64,000 nucleotides of DNA, taken from the NCBI GenBank assembly GCA_029964075.1, contig CM057133.1:17818699-17882698 (forward strand). Direction: 5' to 3'. A model generated the notes under the pieces. That model worked only from the letters and a program-made list of their open reading frames with translations, had not been told where the DNA came from and ran no database searches. Below, one piece after another: positions 10,501 to 21,100 of this stretch (position 1 is its first letter; each line of letters opens with the position of its first letter). The translations under genes and the position numbers were made by a program. Origin of the DNA: Patiria pectinifera. Lineage: Eukaryota; Echinodermata; Asteroidea; Valvatida; Asterinidae.

Positions 10501-10691
10501 AACGTCCCGTTAGACGACATTTACTCGCACGCGCTGACGATATGGATGACGCACTGGACTCTGACCTATGTGATGAAAACTTCTATGCACTCCGCCCAAT
10601 ACCAGCCCCTAGAATATCGGTCCGTCTCGACCCGAATGCACGTCTTTCACCCGCAAGTAATCTCATCAGAGCCGACACCTCTCGCCGATGA
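7482..10691 (+). pseudogene. Pol of the Ty3/Gypsy element, copy A: RT, RNase H, integrase (1069 codons open)
   Basis: The frame is open from about 7455; 7482 is a GTG codon, not a real start. RT holds YLDD (codons 179-182, 8016-8027). RNase H follows (TDASGTGLGAALYQ with D353; TDNNPLTYVL). Integrase has an HHCC zinc site (from H646; CQTCQRC) and a catalytic triad D712, D771, E807, giving D-58-D-35-E. After it comes a GPY/F-like module (GDRVLIRNVGLKGPHKLADRW). RT copies the RNA, RNase H removes it and integrase inserts the DNA. The frame stops at 10689-10691. The catalytic residues are intact, but a working protein is unlikely because the upstream frame is broken. Confidence 0.92.
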
Positions 10692-11112
10692 CTCTCCATC
10701 CCCCGCTCATATCTCAGTTGAAAGTGACTCCACCCAAGATTCACCCCATTCCAACTCAGACGAAATCATGCCGTCTGTCAGCAGTATTGATACCAGTTCT
10801 CCTTCTAACTCATCCAACTTGGATGAGCACAATTGTGATGAGGACGCGGAGTTGGATCCTTCTGCCACTGCCAGCATCACTGACAGCAGTTCTCCCTCTG
10901 ATCCATCCGCCCCGGATGATCGAGTTCATGATGAGGACGCGTCTGAACCCCCCCCGTTTGTTTGGTCTCCCGACCTGTACGGAATAAAAGGCCGCCGAAA
11001 TACTACGGATTTGAAGGGCTGGAGGCCAAACTCCTTGAGCAACACCTTATGACGCAACAGCGAGCCTTGGAGGTGACCAATAACCTTGTCAATGTCATGT
11101 GTCAACGGTAAA
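10645..11112 (+). pseudogene. Acidic Ser/Asp-rich Pol C-terminal tail, out of frame, copy A
   Basis: In another frame after the Pol stop, the sequence encodes a low-complexity acidic tail (SPSPAHISVESDS, DEHNCDEDAELDPS). In copy B this frame runs on to RPVRNKRPPKYYGFE and stops at 32924-32926. Copy A lacks about 55-60 bp near 10955, which breaks it. The shift between Pol and this tail is shared by both copies. Confidence 0.55.
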
Positions 11113-11136
11113 CCTTTCTATCTTTGTAGTAGTTTT

Positions 11137-11146
11137 AGAAGGGGAG
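11137..11146 (+). promoter_or_regulatory. Polypurine tract, copy A
   Basis: AGAAGGGGAG sits two bases before the TG of the 3' LTR, the usual place for the plus-strand primer. Confidence 0.8.
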
Positions 11147-11148
11147 TA

Positions 11149-11215
11149 TGTCGGATCCTGTTAAATTTGGAACCGACATAGGTCCTCAGACAAAGCTTGA
11201 GAATAACCTGTGACA
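11149..11215 (+). repeat. 3' LTR, copy A (67 bp)
   Basis: It runs from TGTCGGATCC to CCTGTGACA and is followed by TATA, matching the TATA before the 5' LTR. It differs from the intact copy B 5' LTR at two positions (T for C, A for C). Confidence 0.88.
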
Positions 11216-12509
11216 TATACTTATAATTTTGGGTCAATTTAACCATAAGCTTGGGCTATACGCTTGGGTTGTATTTAAGTTGAGGTAAATTTAACTCAAA
11301 CACTGATGTTGAGGAATGGCTAAGGTCAAAGGGCAAGCCAGGACTGGGGTTTCCATCTAGTGACTGTTGGAGAGATAGAGCATGGGCTTGGTTGGCTACT
11401 GCAGGTAAATAAAGACGGCTCGGAGAAATAAAAATATGCCTGTTTCCTGAAAATGATGTCTTTATTGTCTTTTGATGAGCTTCCTTGGAAAACTCTAGCT
11501 AAGGCCACGGTGGCTTGGAAAACCCTGACCTGGGTATTACATGTAGTACAGGGTAAGCCTTTAGTAATCCCTTGGACGATAAGCCCTGGTTAGCTCGTTC
11601 TGAAAGACAGAAAATGGAATACAAACAAATTATTAGACAAGGAACACGTTTTGTAGAAAAGAAAAAAAAAACAAGTCCTAAACGGTATACAAGGAAAGTA
11701 CATGTATTTCCGACACTCAAAAAATTCTCAGTAACGGGTATATACATCTAATAATCATTCATTTTCATAATCAGGTGGCAAACATCTCAATTATACTATA
11801 AACTATACGGTAAACTCTAATCGGGAAGAAAATGAATCCTCTCACCTTCCTTATCTGGCCATTTTTTTCGTCCCAGTAATTTTGGCTTGCCGACTGCTGA
11901 TCTGACAAAAACACGCCCTTCTGAATCTCGCCACGCGGTGCCGCTTTTCTTTGGTTATTCACGATCACCTTAACCCAAAAATATAACCCAAATAATTTAC
12001 TCAGAATTTTAACTAAGTCAGTTTTAACTCAAAATTTCAACCGGAAAAATTTTGCAGATTTGGGGGTTACTCGTCATTGCTTTCACCCAAAGTATAACCC
12101 AAATTTGGGTTAAAATCTAACCCATGGCAATTTTGCTTTCCCTTTGGGTAGTTCACGGCTGGGACAACCTGGCCAAAATAGAAAAAGAAGTGATAAAGCG
12201 CCCTCTTACGACCACAGCAAGGTCAACACCCCCCCAGTAGTTTTCAAATGCTGAGTGCAAACATTTAGTACAATCTGTCAACAGCAGGTTTCTTTCCAAA
12301 GTTTCGCTTCAGCTCCGGTTTCGTCTTCGGGAAAATCCCCCCCCCGGCCGTTGGCCTACTTACGTTCGTTTACACGCGTACATGTGATTGCGAATCATCA
12401 TGAAATCTCGCAAAAGTCTTCATTTTTCAACCGGCGATTTGGACCAAACATTAGAAGTCTCCTGCACGTGTTTCACATGAAAAAGAAGCGTATACTTTTC
12501 TCTATCTAC
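11216..12509. other. Non-coding flank, AT-rich
   Basis: No gene is seen. Degenerate AACCCAAA and TTTGGGTTA motifs cluster at 11220-11300 and 11960-12150. The segment is duplicated at 33031-34280, where about 55 bp near the LTR is missing. Confidence 0.5.
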
Positions 12510-12692
12510 CAGTGGCGAAGCCACGGGGGGGCGTGGGGGGGACAGCCCCCCCATGAAACTTGTCGCCCCCCCCCCCGTCCCCCCCCCCAACCGAGATTTT
12601 GAGTTTCTAAAAAAATTATCATTGATCTACATGACGCCCCCCCCCATGAAATGTTCCAGCCCCCCACTGAAAAATTCCTGGCTACGCCACTG
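12510..12692. mobile_element. hAT non-autonomous element, copy A
   Basis: The ends are CAGTGGCGAAGCCAC and GTGGCTACGCCACTG-like (TGGCTACGCCACTG), and the element is flanked by an exact 8-bp duplication CTATCTAC (12502-12509 and 12693-12700). The interior is C/G homopolymer. There is no transposase; movement would depend on a hAT transposase elsewhere. Confidence 0.85.
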
Positions 12693-12948
12693 CTATCTAC
12701 TGAGCCTTGCCATTTCTTTTGGCCGTTTTTAAGAATCGAATGTACACCTAAAAACTATCGGCCCTCGCTTTAATTGTTGATATAAAATATGATTTTGTTT
12801 GACAGGCCGTAATAACACTTTATATTTGTCCAAAGCAGTTATTTTTGGTATCAAAATAAAGCACACAATTTCAACTTTTCAATTATTTGGCCATCTTGGC
12901 CAAACAGTGCACGTATCCAGGTACTTTTTGTGTTTTTCTGTAGTCTCG

Positions 12949-13597
12949 AATACATTTCGTAAAATCTCGCGCAAGCTTTTGGGCCATGCGTGCGTGACCT
13001 CTGGACAAGAAACTGAGGTCAAACAGGGCTGTGTGCGTGACACGGCCACTGCAAATGTGGTCTCTTTTTTAGGCAGCAATTAAGGTCATGCACCACCAGT
13101 AGCCCTATTCTAAGCCACGCACTAGGGGTGCACTGAACTAATTCAAGCGAGAATTTCTACGCCAGCTGATTAGCATAAAAAGTGCCCCCACAATTTCTTT
13201 TGAAAACGGAGACCGTTTGGCTTTAAAAACGGTGGAATTGTGTAAATATACCCAAGGATCAACTCCCTGGTTTTGGGGCTTCCATCTGAGGGCAGGCTTG
13301 ATAAAATGACGGATGAAAAAATGGGTCCTATTTGCCTGTGAAAGTGGAAGGGTGCCACTCTTAAAATGGCTACATGCAGGCTCGGGAACTATCACTTTTC
13401 GGGAGGTGATTTTATTTGGGTGTGAATATTTAAAAATGTAATTGGCTAATGTACGTAAAATTGAAAAGAAATGAAAAGATGAAAGACAAGACAATAATTT
13501 AATTTTTGTTTCAGAAACCCCAGTGATGTTGGCTTGCGTGTTACTTGGCCCTGAATCTTTGTTGATTTTACACTGTTTTCAATGGGGCTTGAGTTAG
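12949..13597. other. Unique spacer with no recognised feature
   Basis: Identity to the copy B region ends at 12948. No gene or clear repeat is seen from here to the TA-flanked element. Confidence 0.5.
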
Positions 13598-13599
13598 TA

Positions 13600-14808
13600 C
13601 AGTGGACCCTTATAGAGCAGTGTTGGAGCAAAGGCTTTGACCCTCGAGGCCAAGGCTTTGACCTTTGACCCTCAAGGCCAAGGCCAAGGCCAAGGCTTTG
13701 ACCCTCAAGCCTCGAGGCCAAGGCCAAGGCTTAACCCTCAAGGCCAAGGCCCTGTTTTATGAAATGACCACTGATATAGAACAAATTATAGTCACATGAG
13801 TGACACATCATCACGCAAGGGCGGATCCAGAACACAATATTTTAAGGGGGCAAAGAAATTTTGGTCCCCCCCCAAAAAAAAAAGTGGGTCAAAAAATTAC
13901 GGCTTGGGCTTCGGGGCCCGCTTTAGGGCCCCGAAAAAATTGTTGGATTCGAGATGCTCTGTGGTGCGATTTGAGGCAATTTCTGACCAATTTAAGCGAT
14001 GTTTTTTGAGGAAAAGATGGTGGTGTACTCATTGCCTGCCTTTATTACGGCGTCACATAAAAATAAATGGTTTCGGTGGGTTTTTTTTTTGGGGGGGGGG
14101 CATGGCCCCTTTTGGCCCCCTGGATCCGCTCTTATCATCACGAATTGCTCGTTACGAAGAACAACATTTCTTTAATTGCAATCAACCGTTTTATGACTGC
14201 ACTGTATCTATTAATGTATAAGTTCAGGTCTTCAATATGGTTTAACTAAACAAAATAATGATTTAATTCTATATTGACACACAATTTTCCCAAGTGTAAC
14301 AAAAGGGGGATCCAAGAAAATGATTTGGGAAAGGTTTATTTGCTGGCCCAATATGGTCAGAAATATCAGCATTATCTAAAACAGATACATGCAAATCTTT
14401 AGCATTCCATAGTTTTATGCAATTAAGTGATCATCTCATTAGCCCCACAAGTGTACGGAATATTTTTGCAGCAAATCTACTACAATGGTAACAAAATGTG
14501 ATGCTACAAAAGTGGAAGTGTGCCCAACACACAAATCTATAGGGTGCTTCCCTCCTCCATGGTAATACGATTAAAATGGTAACAGCAAAATTTCGAACAG
14601 ATTTATCTGGAAAATGCAAAAATGTATGGGCCTTGAAGAGCCTTGACTCAAAATTGCAAGGCCCTGAACCCTCAAGGCCAAGGCCAAGGCCAAGGCTTTT
14701 GCCCTCAAGCCCCGAGGCCAAGGCCAAGGCCCTCAAATCCAGCCTTAAGGCAGCCTTAAGGCCAAGGCCCAGCATCAAGGCGCTACATCACTGCTATAGA
14801 GTGGACTG
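13600..14808. mobile_element. TA-flanked inverted-repeat element (Tc1/mariner-pogo-like)
   Basis: The left end CAGTGGACCCTTATAGAGCAGTG and the right end CACTGCTATAGAGTGGACTG are inverted, and TA lies outside each (13598-13599 and 14809-14810). AAGGCC-rich tandem arrays lie near both ends (13620-13755 and 14655-14785). No transposase is visible. A hAT element is inserted at 13816-14134. The superfamily assignment rests on the TA and the terminal CAGT only. Confidence 0.55.
13816..14134. mobile_element. hAT non-autonomous element (GGGCGGATCC family), copy 1
   Basis: The ends CAAGGGCGGATCC and GGATCCGCTCTTA are flanked by the exact 8-bp duplication TCATCACG (13808-13815 and 14135-14142). The interior matches 37869-38190 in reverse orientation, including the GGGGCCC/TTAAG-type palindrome and the segment with GCGATTTGAGGCAATTTCTG. 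Confidence 0.88.
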
Positions 14809-14810
14809 TA

Positions 14811-15042
14811 CTGAGTTTGTACATTTACCGGGGGGACACATTCAATGTTGGGCAGGGGGACCAATTTACCTGGAGGGGGACAGATCTACCAAGGTAAATG
14901 TGTCCCCCTGAACAGATTTACCGGCCGGGTCACGAGCCGGTAAATTTGTCCGGGGGACACATTTACTAGGAGGGACTGAATAAACTTTACAGACAGTCCC
15001 TCACATGACTCGTTCATCGGTTCAAAGAGCAAGGATCGGCTT
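14811..15042. repeat. GGGGGACACATTTAC repeats with a short hairpin
   Basis: Several direct and inverted copies of GGGGGACA(C/G)ATTTAC lie at 14825-14975. ATTTACCGGC and GCCGGTAAAT form a hairpin at about 14917-14946. No gene is seen. Confidence 0.45.
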
Positions 15043-15372
15043 AAAGGGAAAATACAACATTTGCAAACATCAAAAAATAAAACTACCAAATCATTTTGAA
15101 ATACCTTGCTGGACTGTTAGTGAATGACAGTGTAAAGCATCCTGTAAAATCATGGCACCTGGTATACTGTCATTTTCAAGAAAAGTGGTATTTTTGTATC
15201 AATTTCCTACGCTGGTCGGCCGACCAGCGTTGGAAAAAAACTGGCTTTTTTCCAAATACTGGGCCCAATTGACCATCGCACTTGTTTGCAATCGGTTACA
15301 CACCTATGAACGGGTACAAGCCAGCTAGACTGGTTCCCTGACCTTACAATTCCCCAATGTATGTAAACTGCT
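15043..15372 (+). repeat. Palindrome-bearing dispersed repeat, copy 1
   Basis: It matches 60765-61097 in the same orientation and 38449-38765 inverted. It carries a 34-bp palindrome at 15203-15236, centre CGGCCG, with one mismatched pair. It also holds the ACTGGTTCCCTGACC segment. Confidence 0.8.
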
Positions 15373-17093
15373 CACGACTATATTTGCACACGACTATATT
15401 TTATACGTTCTTTGAGATTCAGTCTCGGACGAAACGCTTAGAAGGTTTTTATGAGTGTGACTGTTGATTCGTAATTTTTTTGTCAAAATGAACAATTTGC
15501 CAGTACACCAAGCGATAGCTGCTGGAGCCAGTAAACACCCTCATAAAGGGAAGAACGTCTTCAGTTATGGAATAGCGGGAATACGTTGCAGGTAATAAAT
15601 TTAGTGTTTAGAAAAAAATTGAAAGGTTTTGATTGAAGTTAACCACCTGTGACTGTGAGTGTGGTTTCCCGTGAGTGTGACTGTGACCCCGTGAGGCTGT
15701 GTATTTTATTCTGGCACGTTTTGCGAGTGTTTTCATGGTTTTGTGGGTTGTTTTCATGGTTTTGCGGGTTGTTTTCATGGTTTTGCGGGTTGTTTTTGTA
15801 AAAGGGGGGGGGAGGTGTCGTAAAACTTTCGAGAGTGAAAAATGGATGCGAGGTAAACATGGCAGAAGAACAACTTATACCAGTAAGATTTTGTGAAAAA
15901 TGCTTACAGGAATTAAGGGTGAATTAACAACAGGTACGAATCGATCCCGATTGTTTTCGCTCTTTATATTAAGACTTAAGTTGTCCTGGAACTCCACTGA
16001 ACGTACGCAGTGGATATTTTTTGGGACTTAATTAGACATTTTTACCGTGACAAATCTTTGTCTGGTTGCTGTTGTTGGTTTGACTTTCAGGAGACTAGAC
16101 GGGAGATGGGAATCAGCATGATCAGACAGTTTCGGACTTAACTTCCCGTTAAAAAAAAGAATCCTCCAGGGAGCAGTGAATAAGACAAGCAGACAACAAA
16201 AATTGCAATGAAGTGCAGGATTCGATTGTAAAACAATAAACCTAATCCCCAACAGGTTTTCTCAAGGCACCCTGTCAAAATACAACAACCTTCATGACCT
16301 TGGCTGAAATTACAACCCTGTAAAATGCAACAAATTGCAACAGTGGATTCCGTTGCATTGTACAGTGAACCTAGTACATTATACCAGCCTTGGCACCAAG
16401 CAGTTACTGCAACCAAATGCAACAGTGGATTATGTTGTATCGCTTGGAACTACGAGAAGTTACCCTGCTGAATGCAACAAAGATGCAACAAAGCAGGGGG
16501 ATTTGGTTGCTGAATGCAACAGCATGCAACAACTTTTTTATCTTTGTTGCTTTCTGTTACATTTACCAGGGTTAGAGATAAAGGAAGAAATGAAATTGAG
16601 GAAAAACAAAAAACAAAATAAGCCTTGCACAGCCGCGGCTCGAACATGGGTCATCAGGCCCACGGTTCTGGTTGAACGCCTTAAACATCAGGCCACACGT
16701 TTTCTCAAGTCAAAAGGATTAATGCAAACTTGTATAAATGCCCATGCGCAGATGAAGTGCCAGCCCAAAAGTAGAAGAGGAAAAATGCGGGACAGCAATT
16801 CACTGTAGATATAAACACTTCAAAAACAAAAAGAGTACGAAAAATAACACTTGATGTACACTGTACACTCAAAACAGATGACCAAGGTCAAACACGTGTA
16901 CATTTGTACATGCTCAGCTTGTTCAGCAAGGCTGTACAGCATATACAAGACGTATACATGTACATGTACTGTGTAACCACATACAGTCGAACACCTTGAT
17001 AACAAGGTCCTTGGGACTTTACAATTACATTGTTATAACAGGTACTAGCATGAAACTGAGTTCACACTCGGGTTAAATATTATAGCTACACAA
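15373..17093. other. Spacer with short tandem repeats
   Basis: No gene is supported. A 24-bp unit (TTTTCATGGTTTTGCGGGTTG core) repeats three times at 15731-15800. TGCAACA-rich degenerate repeats lie at 16325-16535. A GGTTCGAG-like T-arm motif on the minus strand at about 16630-16690 hints at an old tRNA-derived SINE but is weak. Confidence 0.4.
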
Positions 17094-17101
17094 TAGCGGA
17101 G

Positions 17102-17580
17102 TACGGAAGTGTATTTAGGACATGACCGAAAAAAAAAATCCGGGCGGATTACTATTTCGCCCGGGCGGATTACTTATTTCGCCCGGGCGGATTACTTTTT
17201 GGACCGGGCGGATAACTAATTCGCCCGGACGGATTACTAAATCGCCCGGACGGATTACTAATTCACCCGGGCGAATTAGTAAAGTCTGCCCGGCCGGGAG
17301 AATGAGTAATCTGCCCGGGCGAATTAGTAGTCTGCCCAGGCGAATTATTAATCCGCCCGGAGGGAATAGTTATCCGCCCGAGCGGAATAGTAATCCGCCC
17401 GGGTGAAATAGTAGTCCGCCCGGGCGAAGTAGTAGTCCGCCCGGGCGAAATAGTAGTCCGCCCGGGCGAAATAGTAGTCCGCCCTGGCGAAATAGTAGTC
17501 CGCCCGGGCGAAATAGTAATCCGCCCGGGCGAAGAAGTGGCCCTAAAACTATTTTCGGTCATGTCCTAAATACGCTTCCG
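17102..17580. mobile_element. Foldback transposon with minisatellite arms
   Basis: The outer inverted repeats (17102-17132 and 17552-17582) read TACGGAAGTGTATTTAGG and on. The same 8 bases, TAGCGGAG, flank the unit (17094-17101 and 17581-17588). Inside, about 21-bp GC-rich units (CCCGGGCGAAATAGTAGTCCG) run in one direction on the right (17290-17540) and inverted on the left (17138-17280). Outer repeat, inverted tandem arms and 8-bp duplication match the plan of sea urchin TU foldback elements. No coding sequence. Confidence 0.8.
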
Positions 17581-17588
17581 TAGCGGAG

Positions 17589-17949
17589 AGCAAGTTCCAT
17601 GCAATCGTGTACAAAATCCCAGCCCTAAACCACCAATGCACGAACACGCACTAGGCACAGTATAAACGCAGGGACGGTTTTCAGAGGAACCTGTGTTTAT
17701 AAGCGAACCACTTGATCGTTACATGAACTCTGTTACTTAGGCCAGTTGTTATCATGAGTGTTTCCGAACAAATTCAGGCGTTGATGCCGGTGTAGCGTGA
17801 ATATCCGACTCCATGAAATGTGGACTCATTGGTAGTAGTGCGCACGCGTGAGTACGATACTATGCTATTTTTAGGATCGTTTGGGGAGAGTGACCTGTCA
17901 CGTGCGAGGGATTAACCAATAAAAGGAAAAAGGGGTCCGATTTTCATAG
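17589..17949. other. Upstream region of sulfotransferase gene B
   Basis: No TATA box or other clear promoter motif is seen. A TTTTCATAG acceptor-like site ends at 17949, so an upstream exon may lie in or before this stretch. Confidence 0.35.
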
Positions 17950-18160
17950 GAGTCGGATTTTCATGTGACACCGGACTTGATCAACGGGAAAACGCACCAA
18001 CAACTGGAGGAGGAGCTGGCGGAACGTAACAAGCGGATGGGCTGCCATGTCGTGAATGGTGTCAAATTCCCGTTCCAGGTAACGCGGTCCAATCTGGAAG
18101 CCATGAAGACCTTTGAAGTGCGCGATGACGACGTATTCGTCTTTTCCTATCCAAGATCAG
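17950..18160 (+). CDS. Gene B first visible coding exon
   Basis: It encodes the N-terminal helix ([15 protein letters not shown]), NGVKFPF, and [13 protein letters not shown] up to the PAPS loop. The donor is GTAAGG, phase 1. The left boundary is uncertain: TTTTCATAG before 17950 may be an acceptor, and 17965 is GTG, not ATG. Confidence 0.8.
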
Positions 18161-21100
18161 GTAAGGAGCTTATATGCTGACCTTATCGGGCATTATACCA
18201 TGGAGAAATAAAACACAGTACATTTTGGACGTGATCCGGAGGCAGAACTTATTTTAAGGATTCTTCGCCATTGTGTATGTACAAATGTGCCATAGACCAT
18301 GAAAAAAAGGCACGACCCATAATAGGACCCTAATGTAAACAGTTATCCAATGGAAATAGCACAATTCTGCTACATGCACTTCATAATTCTGTATTCAACA
18401 AGTGAACAATACATATTAGTACAGAGAGTTTCTGCCCTTTGATTTCTGCACACGATTAAACATTTTAAAGTTCCTTGTGTTGGGTGTAGTGTTGTAGTAC
18501 TCAAGTACTAGTTGTAGTACTTTTTTAAGAGCACTCGTACTCGTACTCCAATGTCAAATTACTCGTACTCGAAATGACGGTACTCGTACTCGGGAAGCAA
18601 AGTACCCGTACTCGACATGTCGAAACTGTAATCGATCATCAATTTTGAAAGTACTCGTACTCGAATAGCGGTACTCGAAAAAATGGTATAGCTTGACTTA
18701 CCACGGCCTTATTTTATCGATACTTTCAGTTTGAAATGGTGAATTGACTTGCGGAGAAATCGAAGTTTCCTGATATACAAGACGAGTCAAACAAAGCGGA
18801 ACCCGAACCCCCCAAAAAATATATTTCAGATTTAAAAAAATATGAAGCACCAAAAATAATAAAGAATGGAAAGCCAATTTCATAAATTACTTTTAAATGA
18901 AAAAAATACTGAAATTGCTCAAGCAGTTCAGAGAATATCACCATTTAAACGCAATGACCCTAAAACCTGTTTCGTCCAAAAAAGAAATTTATGTATTCTG
19001 ACTGTTTGGAACAACAGAGAAAGTGACACATTGTAGAGCAGTAAAATAGGGGTGTAGGTGACGCCACCATCGTCAAAATAGTCCCCCCCCCCCACCAAAA
19101 ACCCCAAATTTTTTCTGTTGCCTTGAAAAAAGTTAGCTTTTAATTTTTTTGGAAAAAACAAAACAAATTGTGAGCCCCCCCCCAAGCCAAATCCTGCGTG
19201 CGCCACTGCTCTTAAGGGCCCTAAACCCACTAAAAAATAAGTGGGGGACTATTTTGACGTCGGTGGCGTCACCTACACCCCTATTTTACTGCTCGACAAT
19301 AGGCCACATGCATATCACCAAGGTCAAATCGTGGGACTAAAAAAAAATTGGGTGCGCCACTGCTTAAGAGTAGCAGTTTAAATAGATGAAAAGGCTATAC
19401 CCTGTTGAAATAAAATTAGTATAAATAGGGCAGTGTTCAAAATATCCTGATGAGACATCAAGTACGAAAATGTCGTAAGATATTGCGAGTTTTTGACTTT
19501 TTATTTATATATGGCGGAAAAATGCCTAGAAAGGGGCTTGGGGTTGACCCCCTCCCCACCCAGCCTGATTTTTTGTCTTTATCGATGAGCCCCTTATAGT
19601 CAACGGCGTAGGCCTATGCAAAATTGTTGTTCCTGAATGCCGACATACGCATTGAATTGTTTAAAAAGTCAGCCGCCTCCCATCGCTTGTCCAGATTATT
19701 TTGGAAATCCTTCTTTTCGCGTGTTTTGTTCAATTACAGGCACCCACTGGATGTTAGAAATAGTCGGTTTTATTCTCCACGATGGGAAAGACGATTTCGA
19801 CCGTACTTTCATGACAAATGGTTTAGAGTTCTCGCTGGCAGAAGACCCGACGAAAGTTGAGAGTGTGACCCCCGGGCACAAGACGTACGCAGCTATGGCA
19901 TCGCAACGGTGCATCTTAAGCCACTGCTTGGAGAGTTATCGACCTCCTCAAATCTTGACTAAGCAACCTAAGGTAACATGTGTAGATAATAATTCTGAAT
20001 ATACATGTAAATAATTCAGAAACGACATGCATCCTTTGTTTATTTTCTCCCCCTTTTTGAGGTGGTGTACGTGGCCCGGAACCCAAAAGACACACTCGTT
20101 TCTTTGTCCAAGTGGGCGCCGTTTTGGGATTTCGCTGATTTCTTCTGGGCATTCAGTCTGGGGAAAAGTAAGTGACAAACATTAGTATTCTACAACAAAA
20201 ACGGTATTCCTCTAAAATCGAGTCAATTCGGGCGACTCACAAAGCAGTGCACCACCAAGAGTTTGCCACGGAGAGTTTACTTTTTCAAATTTACGGTCGA
20301 CAAAACATGGCCCATTTGAATGAGTGTCAGCAGACAATTTGAGCTAGTTTGTTATAGATTGGGGCACAACGTTCTGCCGCCTTACACAAAACACCATATT
20401 GATAAAAAGCAAAGATAAGAGCAAACAAATACTCGAATCATACGCTAACGAAACTGCTGACCGGAGAAACGAACAATTTCAAATGTCCCACGCTGCGAAT
20501 TTGTCGACCATCTCCCGCAATGCACTGGGAAAAATAAACTCTGCGTGGCAAACTCTTGGTAGCGCACTGCATTGTGAATCACCCGAATTCGAATGGTTCT
20601 TTTTACAGGTAAAGATACTTCAGTCTGGCTAACCAGATTTTTGTTTCTCTGACACATGCAAGTATTTTTTGTTCACCCGCTATTCAGATCTTTGCCTTGT
20701 TTAGGAATCAGGACTTGGGTTTTTGCCAAAATGTCTCCAAGTAAAGGCTTTCCCCTTTTTCCCCGAGAAAATCTTGTTTCAGTTTCCCTATCAATTGACC
20801 GATATTACTCAAATAATATACGAGTGGTATAGGCCTACTATATCATTATAAGTTCATTACCTCCGCCAAGGAGGTTATTGGTTGGTTGGTTGGTTGGTTG
20901 GTTTGTCAGTTAAAAAGATAACTCAAAAAATTATTGACGGATTTGCATGAAAAATGTTTTAGGGGTGTGCCTTGCTACAAGTACAAATCAATTAGATTTT
21001 GGAAGTGATCCGGATCTGGGTCTGGATCCAGGATTTTCTTTAAGGATTCTGCACTATTTATGAGAGTATTTTCTTTTGGGTGTGCTGACAAGCCTGTCAA

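Larger units (their letters stand above)
4069..11215 (+). mobile_element. Ty3/Gypsy LTR retrotransposon, copy A, inactive, with nested LINE
   Basis: This is a full-length element of 7147 bp bounded by short LTRs that start TG and end CA, with a 4-bp TATA duplication at 4065-4068 and 11216-11219. In order it has LTR, tRNA primer-binding site (4128-4148), Gag region (4512-6509), a protease-like region, RT, RNase H, integrase, an acidic tail, a polypurine tract (11137-11146) and LTR. The order RT-RNase H-integrase defines Ty3/Gypsy (Metaviridae). No envelope gene is seen. Gag is broken by a LINE fragment and a frameshift, the protease active site is not found, and there are frameshifts before RT and near the Pol C-terminus. 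It cannot encode a complete polyprotein. Copy B is at 25917-33030. Confidence 0.95.

Noticed and set aside
16610-16700. tRNA gene on the minus strand
   Set aside because: Only a T-arm-like GTTCGAG is present; stems do not pair.
17138-17545. Regular short repeats that could be read as a CRISPR array, or as a Ser-Pro-Gly-Arg repeat protein on either strand
   Set aside because: Repeats are contiguous with no unique spacers, switch orientation midway and lie between inverted ends in an animal genome. The repeat ORFs on both strands follow from the 21-bp unit.
17965-17967. Start codon of the sulfotransferase at 17965
   Set aside because: The codon is GTG. ATG at 17963 is in another frame and is followed at once by TGA.
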